From positions 806,001 through 870,000 of the forward strand of contig JACKLY010000001.1 in NCBI GenBank assembly GCA_024235655.1: a stretch of DNA of 64,000 nucleotides, given 5' to 3'. Shown here piece after piece: positions 25,816-35,547 of the stretch. Below the pieces are notes generated by a model. It saw only the letters and a program-made list of their open reading frames with translations, ran no database searches and had not been told where the DNA came from. Each line of letters starts with the position of its first letter. Within the stretch, counting starts at the first letter, position 1. The stretch is from Zoogloeaceae bacterium. GTDB lineage: Bacteria; Pseudomonadota; Gammaproteobacteria; Burkholderiales; Rhodocyclaceae. Both the position numbers and the translations under genes were made by a program.

Positions 25816-28800
25816 ATGTCCGACCCACGTTTTGTACACCTCCGGCTGCACAGCGAATACTCCGTCACCGATGGCATTGTCCGGATCAGTGATGCGGTTG
25901 CGCGCGCCGTCGCCGATCACATGCCAGCCTTGGCGCTCACCGATCTCGGCAATTTCTTCGGGCTGGTCAAGTTCTATACGGCTGCCCGTGGCAAGGGGCT
26001 GAAGCCGGTGCTGGGGGCCGATGTCTGGCTGACCCACGAAACCGACCCTGACCGCCCCTCGCGCCTTTTGCTGCTGTGCCGCAGCCACAAGGGTTACCTG
26101 CAGTTGTGCGAAATCCTTTCACGGGCACAACTGGCGCCGCGCACCCGCGGCCGCGCCGAAGTGTCGCGGCTGATGCTGGAAGACGTCGGTACCGATGGCC
26201 TGATTGCGCTCTCCGGTGCCGCACTGGGCGATATCGGCGACGCCCTGCTCTCAGGCAACCGCTTGTTGGCGGAGTGTCGGGCCAAGGCCTGGGCGGCGAT
26301 GTTCCCGGATGCCTTCTATCTGGAAGTGCAGCGTGCCGGCCATGCCCAGCAGGAAATGCTGGTTGCGGCGACGGTTGAACTGGCGGGTGAACTCGGCCTG
26401 CCGCTGGTGGCCACGCACCCGATCCAGTTTCTCGACCCGGATGATTTCAAGGCGCACGAAGCGCGGGTCTGTATTGCCGAAGGTTATGTGCTGGGCGATA
26501 CGCGCCGGCCGAAATCCTTTACCGAGGATCAGTATTTCAAGTCGAGCGATGAAATGGCCGCGCTCTTCGCCGACCTGCCGGAAGCGCTCGAGAACTCGGT
26601 CGAGATCGCGCGCCGCTGCAACCTCGAGATCACCCTTGGCAAGAACTATCTGCCGCAGTTCCCGACGCCCGATGGGGTGACCATCGAGCAACATCTGTGC
26701 AATGAGGCAGCAGCCGGGCTGGAAGTGCGCCTCGCGCAGCTCTATCCCGACCCGGAAGTGCGTGCGAAGGAACGCCCGGCCTACGATACCCGGCTCAAGA
26801 TCGAGACCGACACCATCGTGCAGATGGGCTTCCCCGGCTATTTCCTGATCGTTGCCGACTTCATCAACTGGGGCAAGAAGAATGGCGTGCCCGTGGGGCC
26901 GGGGCGTGGTTCCGGCGCCGGCTCGCTGGTGGCTTACTCGCTGGGTATTACCGACCTCGACCCGCTCGCCTACGCATTGCTCTTCGAGCGCTTCCTTAAC
27001 CCGGAGCGGGTGTCGATGCCTGACTTCGACATCGACTTCTGCCAGGACAACCGCTGGCGGGTGATCGAGTACGTGCGCGAACGTTATGGCAAGGAAGCGG
27101 TATCGCAGATCGCCACCTTCGGCACCATGTCGTCGAAGGCGGTCATACGCGATGTCGGGCGCGTGCTCGACATGCCTTACAACTTCTGTGATTCGCTTTC
27201 CAAGCTGATTCCGGTCGAGCAGAACAAGCCGCTGTCGCTGGACAAGGCGATCGAGGCCGAGCCGCAGCTGAAGGAGAAGATCGAGGCCGAGGAAGAAGTC
27301 CGGCAACTCTTCGACCTCGCCGGCAAGCTGGAAGACCTGACCCGCAACGTCGGCATGCATGCCGGCGGCGTGCTCATCGCGCCGGGCAAGCTGACCGACT
27401 TCTGCCCGCTCTATTCGGCTGATGGCGGCGGCTCCGTGGTCTCGCAGTACGACAAGGACGATGTGGAAAAAGTCGGCCTGGTTAAGTTCGACTTCCTCGG
27501 CCTCAGGAACCTGACCATCATCGATCTCGCGGTGCGCTACGTGGAGCGCCTGACCGGCGAAAAGCTCGATCTCAACGCCTTGCCCTTCACCGACCCGGCG
27601 GCCTACCAGATACTGAAGGATGCCAACACCACGGCGATCTTCCAGGTCGAATCGGAGGGCATGAAGAAGCTGCTCAAGAAGCTGGCGCCCGACCGCTTCG
27701 AGGACATCATCGCTGTGCTCGCGCTCTACCGCCCCGGCCCGCTCGGTTCGGGGATGGTGGACGACTTCATTCTGCGCAAGAAGGGGCAGCAGAAGATCGA
27801 CTATTTCCACGACGATCTGAAGGCCTGCCTGGAACCGACCTACGGCGTCATCGTGTACCAGGAACAGGTGATGCAGATCTCGCAGATCATCGGCGGCTAC
27901 ACGCTCGGTGGTGCCGACATGCTGCGTCGGGCGATGGGCAAGAAAAAGCCGGAAGAGATGGCCAAGCACAAGGAGACCATCGCCGAAGGCGCGGCAAAGA
28001 AAGGCTACGACCCGGCGCTGGCCGTGCAGCTGTTCGAGCTGATGACCAAGTTTGCCGAGTACGGCTTCAACAAGTCGCACACGGCCGCCTACGCTGTCGT
28101 CACCTACCACACGGCCTGGCTGAAGGCGCACTACTGTTCGGCCTTCATGGCCGCCACCATGTCTTCAGACATGGACAACACCGACTCGGTGAAGATCTTC
28201 TACGAAGACACGGTGAAGAACCGCATTACCGTGTTGCCACCGGACGTGAATGCTTCCGACTACCGCTTCGTTCCGATCGATGACAAATCGATCCGCTATG
28301 GCCTCGGAGCGGTCAAGGGTACGGGTGAGCAGGCAGTGAACAACATTCTGGCGGCACGCGAAGCCGATGGGCCATTCAAGGATCTGTTCGATTTCTGTAC
28401 CCGTGTCGACAAGCGTATGGTGAACCGGCGGGCGATCGAGGCGCTGATTCGTGCCGGTGCTTTTGACAGCATTGACGATCATCGTGCCCGCTTGCTGGCT
28501 TCGGTCGGCATCGCCATCGACTGGGCTGAACAGGTCGAGAAAAATGCCATGCAGGCCGGTTTGTTCGATATGGGCGGCACCGCCGATGCGCATGCACCGC
28601 AGTATGTCGAGATGCCCCGCTGGAGCGACAAGCAGCAGTTGAAGGAAGAAAAGACCGCACTCGGCTTCTTCTACTCTGGCCATCCCTACGCCTCTGTGCG
28701 TGCAGAAGTCAGCCGGTTCGTTCGCTGTAGCCTGGAGCGGCTGGAGCCAAAGCGCGAGCCGCAGTTCCTTGCCGGTCTGGTGACCGCCACCCGCACCAAG

Positions 28801-29271
28801 ATCACCGGGCGCGGCAAGATGGCTTTCGTGACGCTCGACGATGGCACCAGCCAGCAGGAAGTGGCGATTTACGGCGAAGTGCTGGACAGCGAGCGCGGCA
28901 AGATCTGCGAAGACGAAGTCCTGATTGTTGAAGGCAAGGTGCAGAAGGACGACTTTGCCGGCGAAGGCAAGGTCCGCGTTACCGCCGAACGCCTGCTTAC
29001 CCTGGCCGAAGCACGCGGCCGCTTCGCGCGCGAATTGAGGTTGTCGCTCAATGGCCAGTTCAGTGGTGATCGCAGCGCAACGCAACGCCTGAAATCCCTG
29101 CTCTCGGCGTATACGCCGGGAGTGTGCCCGGTACGCATCAGCTACAGCAATGGCACGGCCAGTTGCGAACTGATGCTCGGTGATTCATCGCGGGTGCGGC
29201 TTGAGGATGATCTGCTCAGCACTCTGGGTGAATGGCTGAGCACCGGCGCAGTCGAAATACGCTACCAGTAA
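25816..29271 (+). CDS. dnaE: DNA polymerase III alpha subunit
   Basis: Replicative polymerase catalytic subunit, 1151 residues as expected for DnaE1. The N-terminal PHP domain begins FVHLRLHSEYSVTDG. The polymerase palm has the catalytic PDFDIDF (D403 and D405), and a third acidic residue occurs in VGLVKFDFLGLRN. The fingers, (HhH)2 region, OB domain (LVTATRTKITGRGKMAFVTLDD) and C-terminal tau-binding region follow in order. There is no frameshift. The antisense open frame of over 600 codons here is not a gene. Confidence 0.98.
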   Translation: MSDPRFVHLRLHSEYSVTDGIVRISDAVARAVADHMPALALTDLGNFFGLVKFYTAARGKGLKPVLGADVWLTHETDPDRPSRLLLLCRSHKGYLQLCEILSRAQLAPRTRGRAEVSRLMLEDVGTDGLIALSGAALGDIGDALLSGNRLLAECRAKAWAAMFPDAFYLEVQRAGHAQQEMLVAATVELAGELGLPLVATHPIQFLDPDDFKAHEARVCIAEGYVLGDTRRPKSFTEDQYFKSSDEMAALFADLPEALENSVEIARRCNLEITLGKNYLPQFPTPDGVTIEQHLCNEAAAGLEVRLAQLYPDPEVRAKERPAYDTRLKIETDTIVQMGFPGYFLIVADFINWGKKNGVPVGPGRGSGAGSLVAYSLGITDLDPLAYALLFERFLNPERVSMPDFDIDFCQDNRWRVIEYVRERYGKEAVSQIATFGTMSSKAVIRDVGRVLDMPYNFCDSLSKLIPVEQNKPLSLDKAIEAEPQLKEKIEAEEEVRQLFDLAGKLEDLTRNVGMHAGGVLIAPGKLTDFCPLYSADGGGSVVSQYDKDDVEKVGLVKFDFLGLRNLTIIDLAVRYVERLTGEKLDLNALPFTDPAAYQILKDANTTAIFQVESEGMKKLLKKLAPDRFEDIIAVLALYRPGPLGSGMVDDFILRKKGQQKIDYFHDDLKACLEPTYGVIVYQEQVMQISQIIGGYTLGGADMLRRAMGKKKPEEMAKHKETIAEGAAKKGYDPALAVQLFELMTKFAEYGFNKSHTAAYAVVTYHTAWLKAHYCSAFMAATMSSDMDNTDSVKIFYEDTVKNRITVLPPDVNASDYRFVPIDDKSIRYGLGAVKGTGEQAVNNILAAREADGPFKDLFDFCTRVDKRMVNRRAIEALIRAGAFDSIDDHRARLLASVGIAIDWAEQVEKNAMQAGLFDMGGTADAHAPQYVEMPRWSDKQQLKEEKTALGFFYSGHPYASVRAEVSRFVRCSLERLEPKREPQFLAGLVTATRTKITGRGKMAFVTLDDGTSQQEVAIYGEVLDSERGKICEDEVLIVEGKVQKDDFAGEGKVRVTAERLLTLAEARGRFARELRLSLNGQFSGDRSATQRLKSLLSAYTPGVCPVRISYSNGTASCELMLGDSSRVRLEDDLLSTLGEWLSTGAVEIRYQ

Positions 29272-29295
29272 ACTTTCAACCGCAGAGGTGTCTCC

Positions 29296-29553
29296 ATGCG
29301 CATTCAAGCCCTGATCGCTCTTCTTGTCGCCGTATTCCTGCTGGCTGCCTGCAGCAAGCTGACGATGGAAAACTATGGCCGGCTGAAGATGGGGCAGAGC
29401 TACGATGAGGTGGTCGCCATTCTCGGTCAGCCAGCACGCTGCGACGAATTGCTTGGTGTACGCCAGTGCCAGTGGGGTGACGACACCCGGAATATCAAGA
29501 TCGGTTTTGCCGCCAACACCGCCCTGACGCTTGCAGCTACCAATCTGAAATGA
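29296..29553 (+). CDS. Small outer-membrane lipoprotein of SmpA/BamE-like type
   Basis: An 85-residue lipoprotein: signal peptide with lipobox LLAAC (Cys19), then a short alpha-beta domain with MGQSYDEVVAILGQPARCDE, a pattern shared with small BamE/SmpA-like and DUF3862 proteins. It is too short and divergent to be called BamE itself. The two internal cysteines (C49, C58) may pair. It overlaps or immediately precedes the WbuC gene and follows dnaE by 24 bases, so it may be co-transcribed with dnaE. Confidence 0.82.
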   Translation: MRIQALIALLVAVFLLAACSKLTMENYGRLKMGQSYDEVVAILGQPARCDELLGVRQCQWGDDTRNIKIGFAANTALTLAATNLK

Positions 29554-29576
29554 GTGAGGGGATGGGAGGTCAGGTG

Positions 29577-30044
29577 ATGCGCGGACTCGATGTTCACCTG
29601 CTCGATACGGTGTCTGCCGATGCCGCAAGGCGGCCGCGCCTGCGCGCCAATTTCAATTTTCACCCGGCCGATGATTTTCCCGCGCACCGGCTGCTCAACG
29701 CCATCGAGCCGGATTCCTACCTGCCTCCGCACCGGCATCTGGATGCCAACAAGGATGAGACCCTCATCGTGCTGCGCGGCCAGCTTGGCGCTTTGTGTTT
29801 TGATGACCAGGGCCATGTCCGGCAACACTGGCTACTGACGGCGGGCGGTGATTGCTGGGGAATCGAGATTCCGCATGGCGTCTGGCATACGGTGATTGCC
29901 CTGCAGCCGGGAACGGTCATCTTCGAGGCCAAATCCGGCCCCTATTGCCCCTTGTTGCCGGAAGAAAAGGCACCATGGGCGCCGGCCGAAGGTGATGCAG
30001 AAGCTCGGATCTATCTGCAGCAGATCAGGCGAAATTTTTTGTGA
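29577..30044 (+). CDS. WbuC-family cupin protein
   Basis: A cupin-fold protein of 155 residues from ATG 29577, which has GGGAGG seven bases ahead; an ATG at 29550 overlapping the lipoprotein stop would add nine residues. Metal-binding histidines occur in PPHRHLDANKDE and PHGVWHTV, and the family ending GPYCPL...EARIYLQQIRRNFL is present. WbuC proteins are often linked to O-antigen clusters, but their reaction is unknown. Here no polysaccharide genes are adjacent. Confidence 0.85.
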   Translation: MRGLDVHLLDTVSADAARRPRLRANFNFHPADDFPAHRLLNAIEPDSYLPPHRHLDANKDETLIVLRGQLGALCFDDQGHVRQHWLLTAGGDCWGIEIPHGVWHTVIALQPGTVIFEAKSGPYCPLLPEEKAPWAPAEGDAEARIYLQQIRRNFL

Positions 30045-30075
30045 CGTGCTTTTGGTGTTTGCCTGACAAAGTGCG

Positions 30076-33000
30076 CTAATTGAGCGTTTCGCAGCGAACC
30101 TGCTGTGCCAGCAAAAGTTCGATCTCTGCTGCCGGCATGGGCCGGGCGAGCAGGTAGCCCTGCACGTTGTCGCAGCCGGCTTTTTTCAGCGCCAGTCGTT
30201 CGGCTTCGGTTTCCACCCCTTCTGCAAGCGTGTTCAGGCCGAGCTGGCGCCCCATGCCGATGACGGTATTGACGATGACCGCCGAGTCGGGCTTGGCGTC
30301 CATGTCGCGCACGAAGGACTGGTCGATTTTCAGCCGGTCAACATTGAAGCGCTTCAGATAGGCGAGGTTGGAATAGCCGGTGCCGAAATCGTCGATGGCC
30401 AGCTTGAGGCCGAGCTGTTTCAGGGCAGCGAGCATTTCCAGTACATGGGTGTCGTCACCCATCATCAGCGATTCGGTGATTTCCAGCTCCAGCGCATGGG
30501 CAGGCAGGCCGGACGCCTGCAAAGTGGCTTGGACGCGATTGACGAGGTCGTCGCGGCGCAGCTGGATGGGCGAGACGTTGACGGCAACCGTGATCTCGTG
30601 GCCTTGTGCGCGCCAGCCGGCTGCAGCGCGGCAGGCCTCGCGCATGATCCAGGCGCCAAGCGGAATGATCTGGCCATTTTCCTCGGCCAGTGGAATGAAG
30701 CGTGCCGGGGAGATCCATTCGCCGTCGCAGCGCCAGCGCACCAGGGCTTCCACGCCGTTCAAACGGCCTGTCGCCAGCGACCATTGTGGCTGGTAATAAA
30801 CCTCGAACTCATGGCGCAGCACGGCGTCACGCAGCCGGTTGTCGAGTTCCAGCCGTTCGACGGCACGGGTATTCAGCTCGGAAGAGAAGAAACAGAAGGT
30901 GCCGCGCTCGTTTTCCTTGGCGTGATACATCGCCATGTCGGCGGCCTTGAGCAGGGCCGAGGTGGTTGTGCCATCGTCCGGGAAAAGGGCAATGCCGATG
31001 CTGGACGAGGTATGTACCACCTGGTCATGCAGATCCACCGGTTCGTTCAGCGACTGGATGATCTGCCGGGCGGTGTGTGCGGCATCGGTGGCGTTGCGCA
31101 GGTCGGGAAGGGCGATGATGAACTCATCGCCACCCTGTCGGCAGACAATGTCGGAGTCGCGCACGTTGGCACGCAAACGGCTGGCTACCTCGCGCAGCAG
31201 ACGGTCGCCTGCGGCATGGCCAAGGGAATCATTGACCGTCTTGAAGCGATCGAGGTCGAGAAAGAGGATGCCGATCTTGTTTTCGTTGCGCCGGGCGCGT
31301 CCGATTTCCTGTTCCAGGCGCTCACGCAGCAAGGAACGATTGGGCAGCCCGGTCAGCGGGTCGTGGTGTGCCAGGTATTCGATACGTGCCTGCGCTGCCT
31401 TGCGTTCGGTAATGTCGGAAAAGATGGCGACGTAGTGAGTGATCTCGCCCGCCGGGTTGCGCACGGCTGAAATGTTCAGCCATTCCGGGTAGATTTCACC
31501 CGATTTGCGCCGGTTCCAGACCTCTCCCTGCCAGCTTCCGGCTTCCGCCATGTGTTTCCACATCGAGGCGTAGAAAGCCTGGTTGTGCCGTCCGGATTGC
31601 AGGATACGCGGATTCTTGCCAAGTACTTCGTCTGCCTTGTAGCCGGTTACTTCTGTAAAGGCGCGGTTGACCGAGACGAAGTTGCCACGGGTGTCGGTGA
31701 CGGCAATGGCCTCGCCACTTTCATCAAACACCCGTGCCGACAGGCGAAGTTCCGACAATGCCCGTTCCTGACGGAGGAGGTGTCCAATGTCGGCGGCCAC
31801 CGTTTGCAATACCTGGTACTCGCTTTCATCCCAGTGGCGCTTGTGGCTTGTGTCGCTGAAGCCAATGAAGCCCCACAGAGCGCCATCAATGGTGATGGGT
31901 AGCGCGATGATCGAAGTGACGCCGCGTTGTGTCAGCCAGTCCCTTTCGCTGCCTTCTGCCTGGTCGATGGTGGTCGAAAAGGGCGTGCCGGAACGCAATG
32001 CTTCTGCCCAGCGCGGGAGGGTTTTCTCCCAGGGAAAATCTTGCGATGTGACATGGTCGATCAGGGAGTCAACTCCCGGTGCGCACCACTCATGGCGAGT
32101 GCTTGCCAGCGAATCGGTGGTGCCTGCTTCAAGCGGGTCGAGTATTTCAATGACACTGCCGCGGGAAGCGCCGATGGCATTGCCGATCAAGGCCAATGTT
32201 GCCGGGATCGGGTTGTTTTCTCCCTGCCGGGTGAGTAGCAGGGTGCCTGCTTCGGTGACTGCCTGTAGCAACTTTTCCCGCCGTATCAGGGCGTTCTCCG
32301 CGGCTTTCTGCTGGGTCAGGTCGGCGAGGCCGAAGACCAGGCCAGGGCCATCGAGTTGCCGGTCGAAAATTTCGGAAACCGAGGCCAGTACCGGAATGGT
32401 GTCGCCGCAGGCGGTATTCCAGAGGCCTTCGTTACCCTCCCGGTGGGTCAGCAGGAGGTCGATACGCTCGCCATCCGGATTCCCGCCATGAAGCTGCTGG
32501 GCGGCCTGATTGCTGCGGCGGATATGCTGATCGGGGTCGACCAGGAACAGTGCCAGTGGTGCCGTATTGAAAATGCGGTCAACAAAATCACGCGAGATGC
32601 CAACCGACTGCATGCTGTCGAGCAGGGTATTGATGTCATTGCCGATTCGGGAAATCTCATCCCGATGCTCAGCCTGGAAGCGGGTGTGGATATCCAGCGG
32701 GCTGTTACGTGCTTCCTGCAGGAAATCAGCCAGTTTTCGTGTCGGGCGCACCAGACGAAGATAAAGAAACAGGAAAAAGCCACCGAGTGCGACGGTGGCA
32801 ATGGCAATCGAGATCAATTGCTGCTGCCGTGCCTTGGCGATGCGTTGCTGGGCGATGTCGATGGCATCGTTGACGTCGCTGGCGAGCAGACCGACGAAAC
32901 GATTCAGCTCATCGGTCAGTGCTGCAGTGGAAAAGCGCATCTGGGCAATCTCACGCTGATCTGCGCCAGTGTGCTGCCGGTCGGCCAGCAGGGAGAGGGC

Positions 33001-33390
33001 CGAACTGGTGACATGGCGGAAGCTGCTGCCAATGCGGCCGTGGTGGGCGAGCGTCTGCGCATAGTTGATGTCCTGTTGCGGCAAGCGCCGGAGCTGCTCG
33101 CCGAGCCTTTCATGCGTGTCGAAGAAAGCACTGGCCTGTGCACTGGCTTCGTACAGCATGCTTTCGTTTTCTTCAAAGCTGGCCTGATAGACCAGTCGCA
33201 TCATGTCTACAACCACCTTGCGCAGGTGTTCCGCCTGTTGCTGAGCGGCCAGCTTCGGTGTCAGGTTCTCGGTGAGCAGACGTTCGTCGGCACGCAGGTT
33301 GTAGAGGCTGAGCAACGCGCTGCCGGCAATGAAAATGCATAGTGCGGAGAAAAAGCCCCACAGGCCGTTGCGTAAGGGAGATCGGATCAT
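30076..33390 (-). CDS. Large membrane sensor with PAS, GAF, PAS, GGDEF and EAL domains
   Basis: A multi-sensor c-di-GMP enzyme of 1104 residues. Order: membrane helix (about 10-30), periplasmic helical sensor (31-190), membrane helix (about 195-213), HAMP-like linker, PAS (about 270-370), GAF (about 390-550), PAS (about 555-675), GGDEF (motif at 753-757) and EAL (motif at 881-883). Both catalytic motifs are intact. The start overlaps the stop of the upstream PstS-like gene (ATGA at 33387-33390), so the binding protein and sensor are made together; the binding protein may feed ligand information to the periplasmic domain. Confidence 0.95.
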   Translation of the reverse strand: MIRSPLRNGLWGFFSALCIFIAGSALLSLYNLRADERLLTENLTPKLAAQQQAEHLRKVVVDMMRLVYQASFEENESMLYEASAQASAFFDTHERLGEQLRRLPQQDINYAQTLAHHGRIGSSFRHVTSSALSLLADRQHTGADQREIAQMRFSTAALTDELNRFVGLLASDVNDAIDIAQQRIAKARQQQLISIAIATVALGGFFLFLYLRLVRPTRKLADFLQEARNSPLDIHTRFQAEHRDEISRIGNDINTLLDSMQSVGISRDFVDRIFNTAPLALFLVDPDQHIRRSNQAAQQLHGGNPDGERIDLLLTHREGNEGLWNTACGDTIPVLASVSEIFDRQLDGPGLVFGLADLTQQKAAENALIRREKLLQAVTEAGTLLLTRQGENNPIPATLALIGNAIGASRGSVIEILDPLEAGTTDSLASTRHEWCAPGVDSLIDHVTSQDFPWEKTLPRWAEALRSGTPFSTTIDQAEGSERDWLTQRGVTSIIALPITIDGALWGFIGFSDTSHKRHWDESEYQVLQTVAADIGHLLRQERALSELRLSARVFDESGEAIAVTDTRGNFVSVNRAFTEVTGYKADEVLGKNPRILQSGRHNQAFYASMWKHMAEAGSWQGEVWNRRKSGEIYPEWLNISAVRNPAGEITHYVAIFSDITERKAAQARIEYLAHHDPLTGLPNRSLLRERLEQEIGRARRNENKIGILFLDLDRFKTVNDSLGHAAGDRLLREVASRLRANVRDSDIVCRQGGDEFIIALPDLRNATDAAHTARQIIQSLNEPVDLHDQVVHTSSSIGIALFPDDGTTTSALLKAADMAMYHAKENERGTFCFFSSELNTRAVERLELDNRLRDAVLRHEFEVYYQPQWSLATGRLNGVEALVRWRCDGEWISPARFIPLAEENGQIIPLGAWIMREACRAAAGWRAQGHEITVAVNVSPIQLRRDDLVNRVQATLQASGLPAHALELEITESLMMGDDTHVLEMLAALKQLGLKLAIDDFGTGYSNLAYLKRFNVDRLKIDQSFVRDMDAKPDSAVIVNTVIGMGRQLGLNTLAEGVETEAERLALKKAGCDNVQGYLLARPMPAAEIELLLAQQVRCETLN

Positions 33391-34235
33391 TGTGGGGCGA
33401 GACTCGAAAAACCGTGCATCTTGAGCAGGGTCTGCCCTTCGCCGGCGAGCAGATAGTGTTTCAGTTGCTCAAAACCCTCGGGTGGCGTGCCAACACGTCG
33501 AACCAGGCTGATCGTGCGGCAAAGCGGGTAATTGGCCTGCCGGCAGTCAATGGCTTCGGGGTGGATGCCATCAAGCTCGAGTGCCCGGATCTGCAGCCCG
33601 CGCCGACGTCCTTCAGCAAAGGATTCGGCGGAGGTGTAACCAATCGCCTGTGGATCCGCCGCGATATAGAGCACGACGGCAAGGTCGGATGCCAGTTCGA
33701 CCATACCGGTGGGGATCACCCGGCCAATGCCGAATTGCTGGTCAAAGAAAAGGCGCATGCCCTGTGTTTCGCGCCGGGTCACGGGAACAATGACACCACT
33801 ATCACCGGCGTTCACTTGCGACCAATCCGAAAAGAAACGGGAAAATATCTTGCTGGTCAGCGTCGTATCGACTCGTTCAAGCCGGTTGCGGGCGTTGACA
33901 ATCAGCAGCAGCTTGTCCTGTGCCAGTGGTGTTGCCTGGAATCGCTGTTTTTCCCTGGCATCCAGCGGACGGGCAATGAGTGCTGCATCTCCTTGGCTGG
34001 CGGCCAGTTTTTGCAATGCAGCTTCGCCGCTGAGCGCCCGGTTGCTGATATTCAGCCTGAGATTCTCGCGCTCGGCCTTTTGCAGGCTATGCCCGAGTGC
34101 TGCCGTGCTGGTGGAACTGAGGAGGTGCAGTGTCTGACGAGGTTCGTCAGCGTGGCTGTTTGTGCAAACGGCTACCAACGCGGGTATCAGAACAAAAGCC
34201 AGACGGGCTGGCCAGTGCAATACCCATCCGATCAT
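33387..34235 (-). CDS. PstS-like periplasmic substrate-binding protein
   Basis: A 282-residue secreted protein (signal peptide about 1-29 from ATG 34235; a TTG at 34262 is the longer alternative). The fold is that of phosphate-type binding proteins: TLHLLSSTSTAALGH in the first lobe, DKLLLIVNARN in the hinge and GYTSAESFAEGR in the second lobe. The classical phosphate-binding loop of PstS is not clear, so the ligand may not be phosphate. No ABC transporter genes are nearby; it is co-translated with the sensor GGDEF-EAL gene, pointing to a signalling role. Confidence 0.82.
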   Translation of the reverse strand: MIGWVLHWPARLAFVLIPALVAVCTNSHADEPRQTLHLLSSTSTAALGHSLQKAERENLRLNISNRALSGEAALQKLAASQGDAALIARPLDAREKQRFQATPLAQDKLLLIVNARNRLERVDTTLTSKIFSRFFSDWSQVNAGDSGVIVPVTRRETQGMRLFFDQQFGIGRVIPTGMVELASDLAVVLYIAADPQAIGYTSAESFAEGRRRGLQIRALELDGIHPEAIDCRQANYPLCRTISLVRRVGTPPEGFEQLKHYLLAGEGQTLLKMHGFSSLAPQ

Positions 34236-34344
34236 CGGCAGCACATGGGAAGTCAAGAACAACCGCAGATAATGTCATACAAATTCAGGCTCAACCATGA
34301 TCTTGATCAATTGATGAGATCGATTTCTATTTGTGCGAATGACA

Positions 34345-34372
34345 ATAAAAATGCCGCCCGCAGGCGGCATTT
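34345..34372 (-). terminator. Rho-independent terminator after peroxiredoxin gene
   Basis: Minus strand: AAATGCCGCC / GGCGGCATTT stem with a 4-base loop, followed by TTTTTATT. It lies 30 bases past the peroxiredoxin stop and looks like a complete intrinsic terminator. Confidence 0.87.
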
Positions 34373-34401
34373 CTGAAAGTGTTCGCGATTCATGCGCGTT
34401 A

Positions 34402-35001
34402 TCAGAGTTCCTTGGCGTTTTCTGCCAGGTACTTGGCCACACCATCCGGCGAGGCAGTCATGCCTTTCTTTCCCTTCATCCAGCCAGCCGGGCACACTTC
34501 GCCATGCTCCTCGGTGAATTGCAGCGCGTCGACCATGCGCAGCATTTCATCGACGTTGCGGCCGAGCGGCAGATCATTGACCACCTGATGGCGGACGACG
34601 CCGTTCTTGTCGATCAGGAAGGAGCCGCGGAATGCGACGCCGGCAGCCTCGAATTCGACGTCGTAGGCGCGGCAGATCTCGTGCTTGACGTCGGCGACCA
34701 GCGGATACTGAACCTGGCCGATGCCACCCTTTTCGATCGGGGTGTTTTTCCAGGCAAGGTGGGTGAACTGGGAGTCAATCGATACGCCGATGACTTCAAC
34801 ACCGCGCTGCTTGAATTCGTCGAGGCGATGATCGAAGGCGATCAGTTCGGACGGGCAGACAAAGGTGAAGTCCAGCGGGTAGAAGAACATCACCACATAC
34901 TTGCCCTTGAGGTCGGAGAGCTTCAGCGGCTCGATCCGGTTGTCGCCATAAACGGCGGTAGCGTTGAAGTCGGGTGCCTGTTTGCCTACGAGAACGGCCA
35001 T
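34402..35001 (-). CDS. 2-Cys peroxiredoxin (AhpC/TSA family)
   Basis: Reduces hydrogen peroxide and organic peroxides in the cytosol. It has 199 residues. The peroxidatic cysteine is C49 in DFTFVCPSE and the resolving cysteine is C170 in EVCPAGW, so it is a typical 2-Cys enzyme of the Prx1/AhpC class. The start has a strong AAGGAG site. No ahpF or thioredoxin reductase gene is adjacent, so the reductant is encoded elsewhere. It is a single-gene unit, closed by a clear terminator. Confidence 0.96.
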   Translation of the reverse strand: MAVLVGKQAPDFNATAVYGDNRIEPLKLSDLKGKYVVMFFYPLDFTFVCPSELIAFDHRLDEFKQRGVEVIGVSIDSQFTHLAWKNTPIEKGGIGQVQYPLVADVKHEICRAYDVEFEAAGVAFRGSFLIDKNGVVRHQVVNDLPLGRNVDEMLRMVDALQFTEEHGEVCPAGWMKGKKGMTASPDGVAKYLAENAKEL

Positions 35002-35103
35002 GTTTTTTCTCCTTGGTTTGATGAGCGGAACTAAAAGACTGAGGATACTTTGTTTTCTTCCCGGCAGAAAAGTTCAGTCTACGAAGAAATGCTGTGTGCG
35101 GTG

Positions 35104-35397
35104 TCAGAGCGTCGGCAGTTGTTCGAAACCAGTGAGCAGTTCGTGATCACGGATCTCTTCGATGTCGATGCTGTTGACCCGCGCTGCCGGCGGGCCGGTT
35201 TCTGCCCATGCAATCAGTGCATCGACAGCGGCCGGCGCTCCCTGCAGAAGCGCTTCGACGCTGCGGTCACGACGGTTGCGCACCCAGCCACTAACCCCCA
35301 GTCTGACCGCCTGGTCAGACAAGGCCCAGCGGAAACCGACGCCCTGAACCAGGCCGCGGATGCGTAGCGAACGAGTGCTTGTGGCAGGGGTGTCCAT
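35104..35397 (-). CDS. acyP: Acylphosphatase
   Basis: A small cytosolic enzyme hydrolysing acyl phosphates; 97 residues. The signature RIRGLVQGVGFRW contains the catalytic arginine R23, and the second catalytic residue N41 lies in WVRNRRD; both sit at the same numbers as in the best studied family members. ATG 35397 was chosen; the preceding ATG at 35400 directly abuts AAAGGAGG, too close for efficient initiation. The open frame continues upstream across the divergent region but that extension is non-coding in character. Confidence 0.92.
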   Translation of the reverse strand: MDTPATSTRSLRIRGLVQGVGFRWALSDQAVRLGVSGWVRNRRDRSVEALLQGAPAAVDALIAWAETGPPAARVNSIDIEEIRDHELLTGFEQLPTL

Positions 35398-35547
35398 CAT
35401 CCTCCTTTCGCCGGCGGGTGCCGTACTGGCATAATCCTCCGATATGACACGGATAAGTTCAAGGGGGCAGGTGGAATTCGTGGATTCCGCACGATCGGGC
35501 TGCTTTGCCACAACCGTGGCTGGCACTGGAGCGCTTGTGGGCAAAGT

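Noticed and set aside
26251..28131. 626-codon open frame antisense to dnaE
   Set aside because: It lies wholly inside dnaE with no plausible domain structure; dnaE is complete and better supported.
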